Positions 13,369 through 19,653 of a stretch of DNA of 19,653 nt are shown here, piece by piece. The notes beneath the pieces are model-generated. The model saw nothing but the letters and a program-made list of their open reading frames with translations. It did not search any database and had not been told where the DNA came from. The DNA is from an uncultured Eubacteriales bacterium (GTDB lineage: Bacteria > Bacillota > Clostridia > Peptostreptococcales > Anaerovoracaceae). Each line of letters begins with the position of its first letter. Positions within the stretch are counted from its first letter, which is position 1. The stretch spans positions 1 to 19,653 of the forward strand of contig UQMQ01000031.1 of NCBI GenBank assembly GCA_900542245.1, written 5' to 3'. Both the position numbers and the translations under genes were made by a program.

Positions 13369-13397
13369 CTTTCTTAACAAAGACTTTATTCCCGCTG

Positions 13398-13406
13398 TGC
13401 TATACT
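13398..13406 (+). promoter_or_regulatory. Extended -10 promoter of the redox module
   Basis: TGC-TATACT (13398-13406) is an extended -10 element without a convincing -35. Transcription would begin near 13413, giving a leader of about 80 nt that contains the hairpin at 13438-13479. Confidence 0.55.
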
Positions 13407-13437
13407 TAGGACAAAAGTACGCATAACGAAAGCTGAG

Positions 13438-13479
13438 ATGATACAGGAGCCATCGCTTGCGCGATCACGCCTGTATCAT
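13438..13479 (+). promoter_or_regulatory. Leader hairpin upstream of the redox module
   Basis: ATGATACAGG (13438-13447) and CCTGTATCAT (13470-13479) form a perfect 10-bp stem, with an inner 5-bp stem (ATCGC 13452-13456, GCGAT 13461-13465) and a 4-nt loop. It is followed by A residues and then the SD (GAAAGG, 13486-13491), not a T-run, so it is not a normal terminator. mRNA protection, translational control or a protein-binding site are possible. Confidence 0.6.
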
Positions 13480-13494
13480 AAAAAAGAAAGGATG

Positions 13495-13647
13495 ATGGAA
13501 TTGGTAGATAAAAAAAGGACAGCCATGCAGGTGCTGCTTCTGCTTGTCGGTCTTGCTATGCTATACTTCGGTGTGCAGCGCGGCGAGACAGAAACTGTGC
13601 TGAACAAGGCGATTCGTCTATGTCTGGAGTGTGTCGGCATTGGGTAA
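13495..13647 (+). CDS. CD1871A-family CXXC mini membrane protein
   Basis: About 50 residues: a short basic N-terminus, one membrane segment (MQVLLLLVGLAMLYFGVQRG) and a C-terminal ETVLNKAIRLCLECVGIG with a CLEC (CXXC) motif. This matches the small family named after C. difficile CD1871A, often found next to 4Fe-4S membrane proteins. The cysteines may bind iron-sulfur or exchange thiols with the partner (inference). The start is uncertain: ATG at 13492 or 13495 is very close to the SD GAAAGG, while an in-frame TTG at 13501 has the best spacing. Its stop lies inside the start region of the next gene, so the two are translationally coupled. Confidence 0.82.
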   Translation: MELVDKKRTAMQVLLLLVGLAMLYFGVQRGETETVLNKAIRLCLECVGIG

Positions 13648-14545
13648 GAAATTTTTGCGTGTGCAGGATCTGCTGATCCGTTTTCGAGGCTGGGTGCAGG
13701 CAGGTGCGACCCTGCTGAGCAATTTGCATCTGCCGAATTTTTTGAAGGGCAGCCTATATCAGGGCGCGGGCAAAGCCGTCTGTGTTCCGGGGCTTAACTG
13801 CTATTCCTGTCCGGCGGCATCCGGGTCCTGCCCGATCGGTGCGCTGCAGGCCGCGGTGGGCTCACCGCAGTACCGCTTTTCCTATTACATTGTCGGCTTT
13901 CTGCTGCTGTTGGGCATGCTGCTGGGCAGAGCAATCTGCGGATTTCTATGTCCCTTTGGCTGGCTGCAGGAGCTGCTGCACAAAATTCCAACGAAGAAGT
14001 TTTCCTCGCGGAAGCTCAAACCGCTGCGTTATCTCAAATATGGGATTCTGGTCGTGATGGTATGCATGCTTCCGGTACTGGCTGCGAATGATGTGGGAAT
14101 CGGAGATCCCTTCTTTTGCAAATATCTCTGTCCACAGGGGGTTTTGGAGGGTGCAATCCCGCTTTCCCTTGTCAATCCGAGCATTCGCGCGGCACTGGGC
14201 AAGCTGTTTTCCTGGAAATTGAGCATTTTGCTTACGATTATCGTGCTGAGCGTGCTGTTTTTCAGACCGTTCTGTAAGTGGCTGTGTCCGTTGGGTGCGT
14301 TCTATGCTTTGCTGAATCGCATGTCCCTGTTTCGGATGCAGGTGGATCGGGACAAATGCGTTTCCTGCGGCAAATGCGCCAAAGCCTGCAAGATGGATGT
14401 GGATGTGACGAAAACGCCGAATCACACGGAGTGTATCCGCTGCGGGATGTGCGCCCGCGCTTGCCCGACCTGTGCGGTGCATTTTCGTTACGGATTTTGG
14501 ACGCGAGAGGAAAGAAACGATGCGGCCGACGCATCGGCAAAGTAA
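13631..14545 (+). CDS. Polyferredoxin-type 4Fe-4S membrane protein (NapH/CcoG-like)
   Basis: About 304 residues. Membrane segments at about 84-100, 134-150 and 195-212 are interleaved with cysteine motifs: NCYSC and SCP (57-68), CGFLCPFG (103-110), CKYLCPQG (163-170) and CKWLCPLG (215-222). The C-terminus carries two classic [4Fe-4S] motifs (CVSCGKCAKAC at 243-253, CIRCGMCARAC at 268-278). Relatives move electrons from cytosolic ferredoxin or menaquinol across or along the membrane. The start is GTG at 13631 or TTG at 13640; GGAG at 13626-13629 fits the TTG better. Either way it overlaps the end of the CXXC mini gene. With the TlpA-like lipoprotein downstream, an electron route to the outside of the membrane is likely. 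Confidence 0.9.
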   Translation: MSALGKKFLRVQDLLIRFRGWVQAGATLLSNLHLPNFLKGSLYQGAGKAVCVPGLNCYSCPAASGSCPIGALQAAVGSPQYRFSYYIVGFLLLLGMLLGRAICGFLCPFGWLQELLHKIPTKKFSSRKLKPLRYLKYGILVVMVCMLPVLAANDVGIGDPFFCKYLCPQGVLEGAIPLSLVNPSIRAALGKLFSWKLSILLTIIVLSVLFFRPFCKWLCPLGAFYALLNRMSLFRMQVDRDKCVSCGKCAKACKMDVDVTKTPNHTECIRCGMCARACPTCAVHFRYGFWTREERNDAADASAK

Positions 14546-14580
14546 AAAAGAAAAATAAAAAAAGATTAAGGAGAAAAGAA

Positions 14581-15492
14581 ATGAAACAAACAAAAATTTT
14601 TGTACTGCTGCTGACGCTGCTATTGGTATTTGCACTTGCGGCTTGCGGCGCGAAAAACGGTGAGGAAGCAGGCGGCATGGGAGGCGAGCCGAAAAATGCA
14701 GAAGAGGCTGCGGCAAGGCTCAGTGAACTCATGGCAGAGGAAAACGAGATTCTGGGAAACAACACAGAGCTTTGGGAAAAAGTCTTCAAGGAAGCCGACA
14801 AGGGCATGGCGATGATCGAGGACGGAAAGAACTACGGAGAATTCCTGCTGGATACCATAGAAGCTGCAAAGGAGCAGTTTACGGATGAGGAATACAAGCT
14901 CATCAAGGCAGAGGCACAGAAGATTGCCGATCTGGAAAAGGAAATGACGATGCTGGAGGAGAAGTATCCGGAGATTGGGGAACAGCCTTCCGACGGCAGC
15001 TCACAGACCCCGGCGAATGGTTCCGCGCAGAAGTTCCCTGCGTTTGAGGGCAAGGATCTGGATGGAAATGACGTGAAGAGTGACACGTTGTTTTCGGAGC
15101 ATGCGGTAACGCTTGTGAATTTCTGGTTTACGACCTGCGGCCCATGTGTGGAGGAGCTGGGTGCATTGGATGCGCTCAACAAGGAGCTGCAGGAGAAGGA
15201 CGGTGCGCTCGTCGGCGTGAACACGTTCACGCTGGACGGGAACGAAAAAGCGATTGCCGAGGCGAAAGAAGTGCTGAAAAAGAAGGGCGCGTCCTACCAG
15301 AACGTCTATTTTGACTCTGAGAGTGATGCCGGAACCTTTGCGACAGGTGTGTATGCCTATCCGACCACTTATGTGGTAGATCGCGAGGGGAATCTTGTGG
15401 GGGACCCGATCGTGGGCGCCATCACAGAGCCGAAACAGAAAGAAGCGCTGCAGAAGCTGATTGATCAGGCCATTGCCGACGATCAAGGCTGA
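14581..15492 (+). CDS. TlpA/ResA-like thioredoxin-fold lipoprotein
   Basis: 303 residues. A lipoprotein signal peptide ends in the lipobox L19-A-A-C22, so the protein is tethered to the outer face of the membrane. Residues ~40-130 are a charged, mostly helical region (EEAAARLSELMAEENEILGN...). A Ser/Gly/Pro linker follows, then a TlpA/ResA thioredoxin domain (~150-300) with active site C186-G-P-C189 in NFWFTTCGPCVEELG and cis-Pro261 in AYPTTYVVD. It should reduce or exchange disulfides outside the membrane. GGAG eight bases upstream sets the start. It is 35 nt after the polyferredoxin gene, its likely electron donor. The helical region is not part of a usual TlpA and may be a partner-binding or spacer domain. 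Confidence 0.93.
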   Translation: MKQTKIFVLLLTLLLVFALAACGAKNGEEAGGMGGEPKNAEEAAARLSELMAEENEILGNNTELWEKVFKEADKGMAMIEDGKNYGEFLLDTIEAAKEQFTDEEYKLIKAEAQKIADLEKEMTMLEEKYPEIGEQPSDGSSQTPANGSAQKFPAFEGKDLDGNDVKSDTLFSEHAVTLVNFWFTTCGPCVEELGALDALNKELQEKDGALVGVNTFTLDGNEKAIAEAKEVLKKKGASYQNVYFDSESDAGTFATGVYAYPTTYVVDREGNLVGDPIVGAITEPKQKEALQKLIDQAIADDQG

Positions 15493-15504
15493 GCGAAACA
15501 CAGA

Positions 15505-15536
15505 AACGGGCAGGCTGCCGGAGCAGCCTGCCCGTT
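15505..15536. terminator. Strong hairpin between convergent genes
   Basis: A perfect 14-bp stem (AACGGGCAGGCTGC at 15505-15518, GCAGCCTGCCCGTT at 15523-15536) with a CGGA tetraloop. No T-run on +, only TTTCTGTGTTT on -. It probably terminates or protects transcripts of the TlpA-like gene and of the - strand surface operon. Confidence 0.75.
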
Positions 15537-15544
15537 GGTGCGAG

Positions 15545-15565
15545 AGGGGCTGTAGGTTAGCCCCT
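15545..15565. terminator. Second small hairpin overlapping the stop codon of the - strand gene
   Basis: AGGGGCT (15545-15551) and AGCCCCT (15559-15565) form a perfect 7-bp stem, with further CGAG/CTCG pairing around a one-base bulge. It covers the TAG stop (15564-15566) of the PKTGD protein gene and sits next to the larger hairpin. Confidence 0.5.
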
Positions 15566-16250
15566 ACTCGCTTGTCTTTTTCTTTTTCACAAACAGGAAT
15601 AGAATGCAGACTATGATACCACCGCTTGTAAACAGCAGCATGAGCCACAAGGCAAGATTGGCAGTATCGCCGGTTTTCGGTGCCTTTCCGGAATCGGCGG
15701 AGGTACTGTCAAGCAGCTGTTCTCCTATCATGAAATACGGGTTTCCGTCAGTCTGAAAGGTGATTTTGCCATCCTTTGCAGATATGGACATGTTTGACAA
15801 TGTTCCCTTCTTTGTCAGCGAATATCCCACAGGAGAAGTCAATTCTTCCGGTAGTTTGATGGTAACGGTAATGCTGTCTGCAGATTTGACAGCGCCGCTG
15901 CTGTTCATGAAATAAATATGAAAAGCAAAGAATTTTGCTGTCTTATCGCTGAGAATGCTGCCGATCCAATCAAGAGCCGTACTGTCCTGAATCGGAACAA
16001 TAAAAAGCTGCCAATCCGTATTTTCCATACCGCTTACGGTGATCTCTGTTCCGTCAGGCAGTATCGTCGCGCCTTGACCGTTTTTGTCTATAGGAATCTG
16101 ATTCGGCTGCGCGTTGGCGATATACCGCGCGGAGACACTGATTTTTGTCTGCTGACGCGCAGCGTATGATGGATACGCCGAAGCGAAAACGCTTGCGGCG
16201 CTGAGCACGACCAGCAGTACTGCCGCGATAAATGCTGTAAACTTTTTCAT
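15564..16250 (-). CDS. PKTGD-type cell-wall-anchored surface protein
   Basis: 228 residues. Signal peptide (1-~30), an extracellular domain of ~150 residues rich in beta-strand (QTKISVSARYIANAQ, SITVTIKLPEELTSPVGYS, GKITFQTDGNPYFMIGEQ), then APKTGD (190-195), a hydrophobic span (~197-221) and a KKKK tail. The latter is a sortase sorting signal of the xPKTGD form common in Clostridia. No sortase gene is in the window. It is the last gene of a four-gene operon, starting 6 nt after the stop of the upstream gene with no clear SD, so it is probably read by coupling. It may be the wall anchor or base of the structure formed by the upstream products (inference). Function otherwise unknown. Confidence 0.85.
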   Translation of the reverse strand: MKKFTAFIAAVLLVVLSAASVFASAYPSYAARQQTKISVSARYIANAQPNQIPIDKNGQGATILPDGTEITVSGMENTDWQLFIVPIQDSTALDWIGSILSDKTAKFFAFHIYFMNSSGAVKSADSITVTIKLPEELTSPVGYSLTKKGTLSNMSISAKDGKITFQTDGNPYFMIGEQLLDSTSADSGKAPKTGDTANLALWLMLLFTSGGIIVCILFLFVKKKKTSE

Positions 16251-16256
16251 TGTATC

Positions 16257-16784
16257 TTAATTGATTGTTACCGTAATCGTTCCGATTTTGGTAGGTGCTA
16301 TTACGGAGTTGTCAAGTGTACCGGAGAGGGTAAGCGCGGCTGTATCTGTAGGTGCTTTGGGAACTTCCGTACCGACCGCTGTCTTGAGGTCCATTGTCTC
16401 CTTGTCAAAACTGCCGGCGATTCCTGTGAATCCTGTTTCCGAAGCATAAGCAAGATTTGCTGTCACCGCTGCGTTTGAGTGGTTCGTGACCGTAATCGTG
16501 TTGCCGCTGCTCGACCAGCCTCCTGTGCCGCCTGAACTGTAAGTATGCGTGGCGGGATTCCAAGTGGGGCTGGAGCCCTCGCTATAGGTGAATGCCATGC
16601 TTCCCCATGTGATGTCAACACTGTAAACCGTGCCGCCGCCTGCGCCTGCGCTATAGGAAGCGGTTACAGGTGTTGTGGCTGTGCCGTTTTCTGCATTAAT
16701 TGTAGCATCCGCCGCAAAAGCAGTGACGGTCACCAGTGAGAAGATGAGCAGAAAAGTAAGTGCGAGTGTAAAGATTTGTTTCAT
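16257..16784 (-). CDS. Small secreted protein, single copy of the operon's shared domain (pilin-like candidate)
   Basis: 175 residues. Signal peptide (1-25, TAFAA), a short Thr/Ala/Gly-rich segment, then a single domain from residue ~53 to the end. That domain begins VYSVDITWGSMAFTYSEG, continues WNPATHTY, GNTITVTNHSN and IAGSF, and ends with the strand KIGTITVTIN. The same layout forms the C-terminus of the large protein encoded upstream (SVDITW, FTYSDG, WNPENHTY, GNQITVEN, VSGSF, AIGTVTIKV). It has no anchor, LPXTG or Cys, which suits a secreted subunit that assembles with others. AAGGAGG seven bases upstream sets the start. No named family is claimed; a repeating fibre subunit is an inference. 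Confidence 0.82.
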   Translation of the reverse strand: MKQIFTLALTFLLIFSLVTVTAFAADATINAENGTATTPVTASYSAGAGGGTVYSVDITWGSMAFTYSEGSSPTWNPATHTYSSGGTGGWSSSGNTITVTNHSNAAVTANLAYASETGFTGIAGSFDKETMDLKTAVGTEVPKAPTDTAALTLSGTLDNSVIAPTKIGTITVTIN

Positions 16785-16817
16785 AATGTTACCTCCTTTT
16801 ATGTATGTATATCCTTT

Positions 16818-17360
16818 TTATGATTCCGTTACAGTTACCGTAACAGGGATTTCTGTATGAATCATTGCCTTTTCGCCGCTTTGCTGATCATAGTACAAAA
16901 CGACGAATTTGCCGTCATAGCCGCCTGCTGCGAGCTGATTCCCGACGCCGTCTAGCAAGTCGATCGATGTGACTTGATTGCCGGGGAGCAGCCTGCCGGA
17001 CTGCATGATGACGGTGTCCTTTATGACAAGCTGCAAAACCATATCTGCCGTGGATTTTGCGGGGTTTGCAAACATCAGATCTATTTTCTTATCCGACAAA
17101 TTTACGCTGACATCTTTGGAGTAGGTCAGCGATACGGCACCGCCGCCCGGTGGAGCTTCTAGCTTCGTGCTGCTGTCGCTATCGAGCTGCTTGGCGCTGC
17201 TTTCGATTTCCGGCGCATAATCAGGCGCAAGTACAGGCGCGCTTTCGCGGAAAAACAATGCCCAAATGGTCATGCACAGCGACAGAATCAAAAGCAGCAA
17301 GAGAAGCAGGATTAGGATTTTATGCTGCTTGTCTTTCTTTTTCTCCTTTTGTATATCCAT
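16818..17360 (-). CDS. Single-span membrane protein with extracellular beta domain
   Basis: 180 residues. A Lys-rich cytosolic start (MDIQKEKKKDKQHK), one very Leu-rich membrane span (~14-37), a Pro/Ser-rich stalk (38-75) and a compact domain (76-178: GAVSLTYSKDVSVNLSDKKIDLMFANPAKS, IMQSGRLLPGNQV, GGYDGKFVVLYYD, TEIPVTVTVTES). The topology puts the domain outside. The ATG at 17360 is nine bases after AGGAGG and two bases after the stop of the large gene; an in-frame TTG at 17366 is less likely. Second visible gene of the surface operon. I recognise no named family; it could be a membrane platform or assembly factor for the secreted proteins on either side (inference). Confidence 0.83.
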   Translation of the reverse strand: MDIQKEKKKDKQHKILILLLLLLLILSLCMTIWALFFRESAPVLAPDYAPEIESSAKQLDSDSSTKLEAPPGGGAVSLTYSKDVSVNLSDKKIDLMFANPAKSTADMVLQLVIKDTVIMQSGRLLPGNQVTSIDLLDGVGNQLAAGGYDGKFVVLYYDQQSGEKAMIHTEIPVTVTVTES

Positions 17361-17362
17361 CG

Positions 17363-19653
17363 TCAATCACCTCCTACTTTGATGGTTACTGTGCCGATTG
17401 CAGCATTTTCCAGATTTTGATCCGGCTTTCCCGCAAGGGTCAGCCGGGCATATTTTTTATTTTTTGTAGGCAGGATCATAGGGCTTGTGATAGGCTTGCC
17501 CGCGTTGTCCGTAAAACTGCCCGATACCGCAGGATTTTTCTGTGTATAGCTGAATGTGACAGTTACAGCGGTTTCCCCTTTATTTTCAACGGTAATCTGA
17601 TTGCCGTCGGAAGTGTTTGTCACCCAGTCACCGCCCTCGTAGGTGTGATTTTCGGGGTTCCATGCACCGTCCGAATAGGTGAAATCCAAAGCACTCCAAG
17701 TGATGTCAACCGAAATGTTTGCTGTCCAGTGTGCGTAGAGGGTGTATCCATCCGTCTTAGGGTTGCCGCTTGTTGTGACTTTTGTTCCGCCGGTTTTTGC
17801 CGCATACCAGCCGTCAAAGGTGTAGCCCGGTTTCTCGGCAGGCGTAGGAAGCGTGCCGTAAGTTCCGTCAACAGCAAGTTTCAGAGTTTTGCTGCTGTCA
17901 TCGACCAAAGCATAGACGATGATGGAAGCTTCGGCTGAATTTCCGGCCGTATCCCTTGCGGTTACGGTATAAGTATCGCCCTTGGTTACGGTAAAGCTGC
18001 TGCTGTAAATGCCGTCACCCTCTTTTTTCATAGTAAGGGCTGTACTTCCGCGCTTGACTGTAGGCGTGCTGCCTTTTTCATAGACCCCAACAGCAACCTG
18101 CAGATTTCCGGTTTCGGAAATCTCGTCCGGATACAGCCGCACATCAGGGGGAGTGGCGTCTACGTCCCCGGACACGGTAAGGTCTTGCGATGCAAAGTGT
18201 CCTGCAGCATCGGTGACGATGATTGCGTAGGTTCCTGCCTCTGTAAGAGTGAAACTACCGTTAAGATCGTTGGTTTCCGTTCCGTCCGGCAGATGAACCA
18301 CAATATCGGTGTTGCCGTTGGCAGTTACCTCGTAGGAGTAGGTAACGCCTTTCGCAGTGGAAGGAGTTTGAGTTTTCGTTACTGTCAGCGTCGGTGCGTT
18401 TAGGTTCATGGTGTAGGGTTTGGAGCTTTTCGTCGCCTTGATGTCTAAGTTGTCTGCCGCGGTGACGGTGAAGCTTCCACTTACATTTCCTGCTGTGTCA
18501 GGGCAGGTGATGGTATAGGTGCCGTCAGTATTTTTTACAGGAGTTATGGCTATGGCTGTGTTATTCCTATTCCACTTTGCGGTGACGGTTTTCACGCCCG
18601 AGCCGCTGTCAGCAACCGAGAAGTTCAGCGATACGCGCTCGGTGTAGGAAGTGCCGGGCAGGTCATGGATTGTAATGACCGGAGCGGCAGTGTCCAGCTT
18701 GCTGACAACCGCCTGTCTTGTAACCGTCTCCTTATTGGAACCCGAACCGGAAGTCAGCGTGAAGGTGTAGATACCCTCGGTATTTGCGGTATAAGTCTTT
18801 CCGCTTACGGGAGTCTCCGTTCCACCCGGCGGTTTGACTTTTACCGTTGCTGTGCTGGGAGAGTGTCCTATGGTGATGGTACGGGTCGTTGCCCAGTTTG
18901 TGTTATCTACCTTGACGGTCAGCTCCGGCGCTGCATAGGTATCTTTGCCGTAGGTCGGGATTTTAACACTTTTCTGATCTGTGGCTGTCTGCCCGTCAGT
19001 GTTTGTGGCGCGGACATGCAGATACCATGTTCCGCTTGTCTGCCGGGTGGTAACAGTAGGATTTGTTTTATTGCGCAGCATTTGCCAGCCATAGGCAGGA
19101 ACGGCAGAAGAGTCTGTCCATGCATACTCAAGCTTGCCGGCATTCGTGGCAGTGATGCTGCCGGTGAGTGTGCCGTTGCTGTTGGTCAGCTTATCCACAG
19201 TAACCGTAGGTTTGGCAGCTTTGCTGACAGAAGCATCAGTTGTATAATACTGATACTCAGAACGGGCGTGATTATTGCTCATATCGCGAAATTGATACAA
19301 TATGTCTTGTATAGTCACTTGAAGTTTATATGAGCCGACAGCGTTTTCCGGCACAGTTCCGGTGAAGTAGAGCACATTCGTGTCCGCGCCGCCTGCGTAT
19401 GTAAATTTTACTGTTGAGTTGCTACCGCTGCTTGTTGATGCGAATTTTACAGAACGAGTAGTGTTCGTAGACAGCCCTGCCGCTTTGCTGTTCTTCTCGT
19501 CCACAATTTCATCAAAGACCATTGCGATCGTGATTTTGTCGCCGGGGCGGTAGGTAGCTGTCGCCGTAGGCGCAAGCCCAAGGAGCTGAGGACCTTTCGT
19601 GTCACGCGGCAGCGCATAGCTTGTCAATCCGTTGATCCACCAGATATCTTTCG
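17363..19653 (-). CDS. Large multidomain surface protein (Ig-like + InlB-type repeat), 3' part; 5' end outside window
   Basis: The frame is open from the right edge to TGA at 17363-17365: 762 residues visible, with the N-terminus missing. A TTG at 19627 is in frame but the reading frame is open on both sides of it, so it is not a start. Seen, in order: several Ig-like beta domains separated by Thr/Pro linkers (for example AAPVITIHDLPGTSYTERV and a following ADSGSGV... DTAGNVSG... block; TPPDVRLYPDEISETGNL... DTAGNSAEASIIV). These are followed by one InlB B-type (Listeria-Bacteroides) repeat (EKPGYTFDGWYAAKTGG ... GYTLYAHW). The last ~117 residues (DNA about 17366-17719) are the domain shared with the small secreted protein. 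Only one Cys, no sorting signal. Likely an adhesin, probably held by its C-terminal domain. Confidence 0.9.
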   Translation of the reverse strand, partial: KDIWWINGLTSYALPRDTKGPQLLGLAPTATATYRPGDKITIAMVFDEIVDEKNSKAAGLSTNTTRSVKFASTSSGSNSTVKFTYAGGADTNVLYFTGTVPENAVGSYKLQVTIQDILYQFRDMSNNHARSEYQYYTTDASVSKAAKPTVTVDKLTNSNGTLTGSITATNAGKLEYAWTDSSAVPAYGWQMLRNKTNPTVTTRQTSGTWYLHVRATNTDGQTATDQKSVKIPTYGKDTYAAPELTVKVDNTNWATTRTITIGHSPSTATVKVKPPGGTETPVSGKTYTANTEGIYTFTLTSGSGSNKETVTRQAVVSKLDTAAPVITIHDLPGTSYTERVSLNFSVADSGSGVKTVTAKWNRNNTAIAITPVKNTDGTYTITCPDTAGNVSGSFTVTAADNLDIKATKSSKPYTMNLNAPTLTVTKTQTPSTAKGVTYSYEVTANGNTDIVVHLPDGTETNDLNGSFTLTEAGTYAIIVTDAAGHFASQDLTVSGDVDATPPDVRLYPDEISETGNLQVAVGVYEKGSTPTVKRGSTALTMKKEGDGIYSSSFTVTKGDTYTVTARDTAGNSAEASIIVYALVDDSSKTLKLAVDGTYGTLPTPAEKPGYTFDGWYAAKTGGTKVTTSGNPKTDGYTLYAHWTANISVDITWSALDFTYSDGAWNPENHTYEGGDWVTNTSDGNQITVENKGETAVTVTFSYTQKNPAVSGSFTDNAGKPITSPMILPTKNKKYARLTLAGKPDQNLENAAIGTVTIKVGGD

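Noticed and set aside
13495..19653. Redox module serving oxidative folding of the neighbouring surface operon
   Set aside because: The surface proteins have almost no extracellular cysteines (none in the small protein, one in the visible large protein), and the two operons converge rather than share a promoter.
1..19653. tRNA, rRNA, CRISPR array, transposase or phage genes
   Set aside because: None seen: no CCA-ended cloverleaf, no spaced identical repeats, no transposase or integrase motifs.

Overview
The window reads as chromosomal DNA from a low- to mid-GC Gram-positive anaerobe of the Clostridia (Bacillota). The grounds are strong AGGAGG-type ribosome binding sites, a small CXXC protein of the family named after Clostridioides difficile CD1871A, a polyferredoxin membrane protein, an ECF-type vitamin transporter subunit, a MocR-type regulator, lipoprotein and PKTGD (sortase-type) surface proteins, and no outer-membrane genes. 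I cannot name the genus. No tRNA, rRNA, insertion sequence or CRISPR array was seen. Seventeen genes are called; the first and the last are cut by the window edges.

Layout. 1-710 (+): 3' part of apbE (FMN transferase) with an acidic Ala/Glu-rich insertion, ending at a nested hairpin shared with the next operon. 910-3698 (-): a two-gene surface operon, a secreted transglutaminase-like protein followed by a secreted beta-helix/GLUG-like repeat protein. It is divergent from a MerR/BmrR-type regulator (3941-4738, +), and the two overlapping promoters face each other. 4810-5370 (-) and 5663-7276 (+): a divergent pair, an ECF S component and a PdxR/MocR-type regulator, with two 19-bp direct repeats between them; most likely a vitamin B6 uptake unit. 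7373-8521 (-): a patatin-like hydrolase, divergent from a translationally coupled cluster sirtuin - SurE - isochorismatase-family hydrolase (8668-10732, +). 10733-10959: an odd GC-rich gap before a DUF2156 protein (10960-11916, +). 12109-13287 (+): a strongly codon-biased acetyl-CoA acetyltransferase with its own promoter, palindrome and terminator.

13495-15492 (+): a three-gene module (mini CXXC membrane protein, polyferredoxin membrane protein, TlpA/ResA-like lipoprotein). I read it as an electron conduit that carries cytosolic reducing power to an extracytoplasmic thioredoxin. 15564-19653 (-): a four-gene surface operon. A very large Ig-like/InlB-repeat protein (5' end outside the window) is followed by a single-span membrane protein, a small secreted protein and a PKTGD-anchored protein. 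The small secreted protein is essentially one copy of the domain that ends the large protein. This is the best candidate for an undescribed surface-fibre or adhesin system.

Themes. Surface biology appears at both ends of the window. Several divergent gene pairs have compact, legible promoter architecture with repeats or operators. Two proteins (ApbE and the MocR regulator) carry GC-rich low-complexity insertions. The MocR regulator has serine where the PLP Schiff-base lysine is expected.
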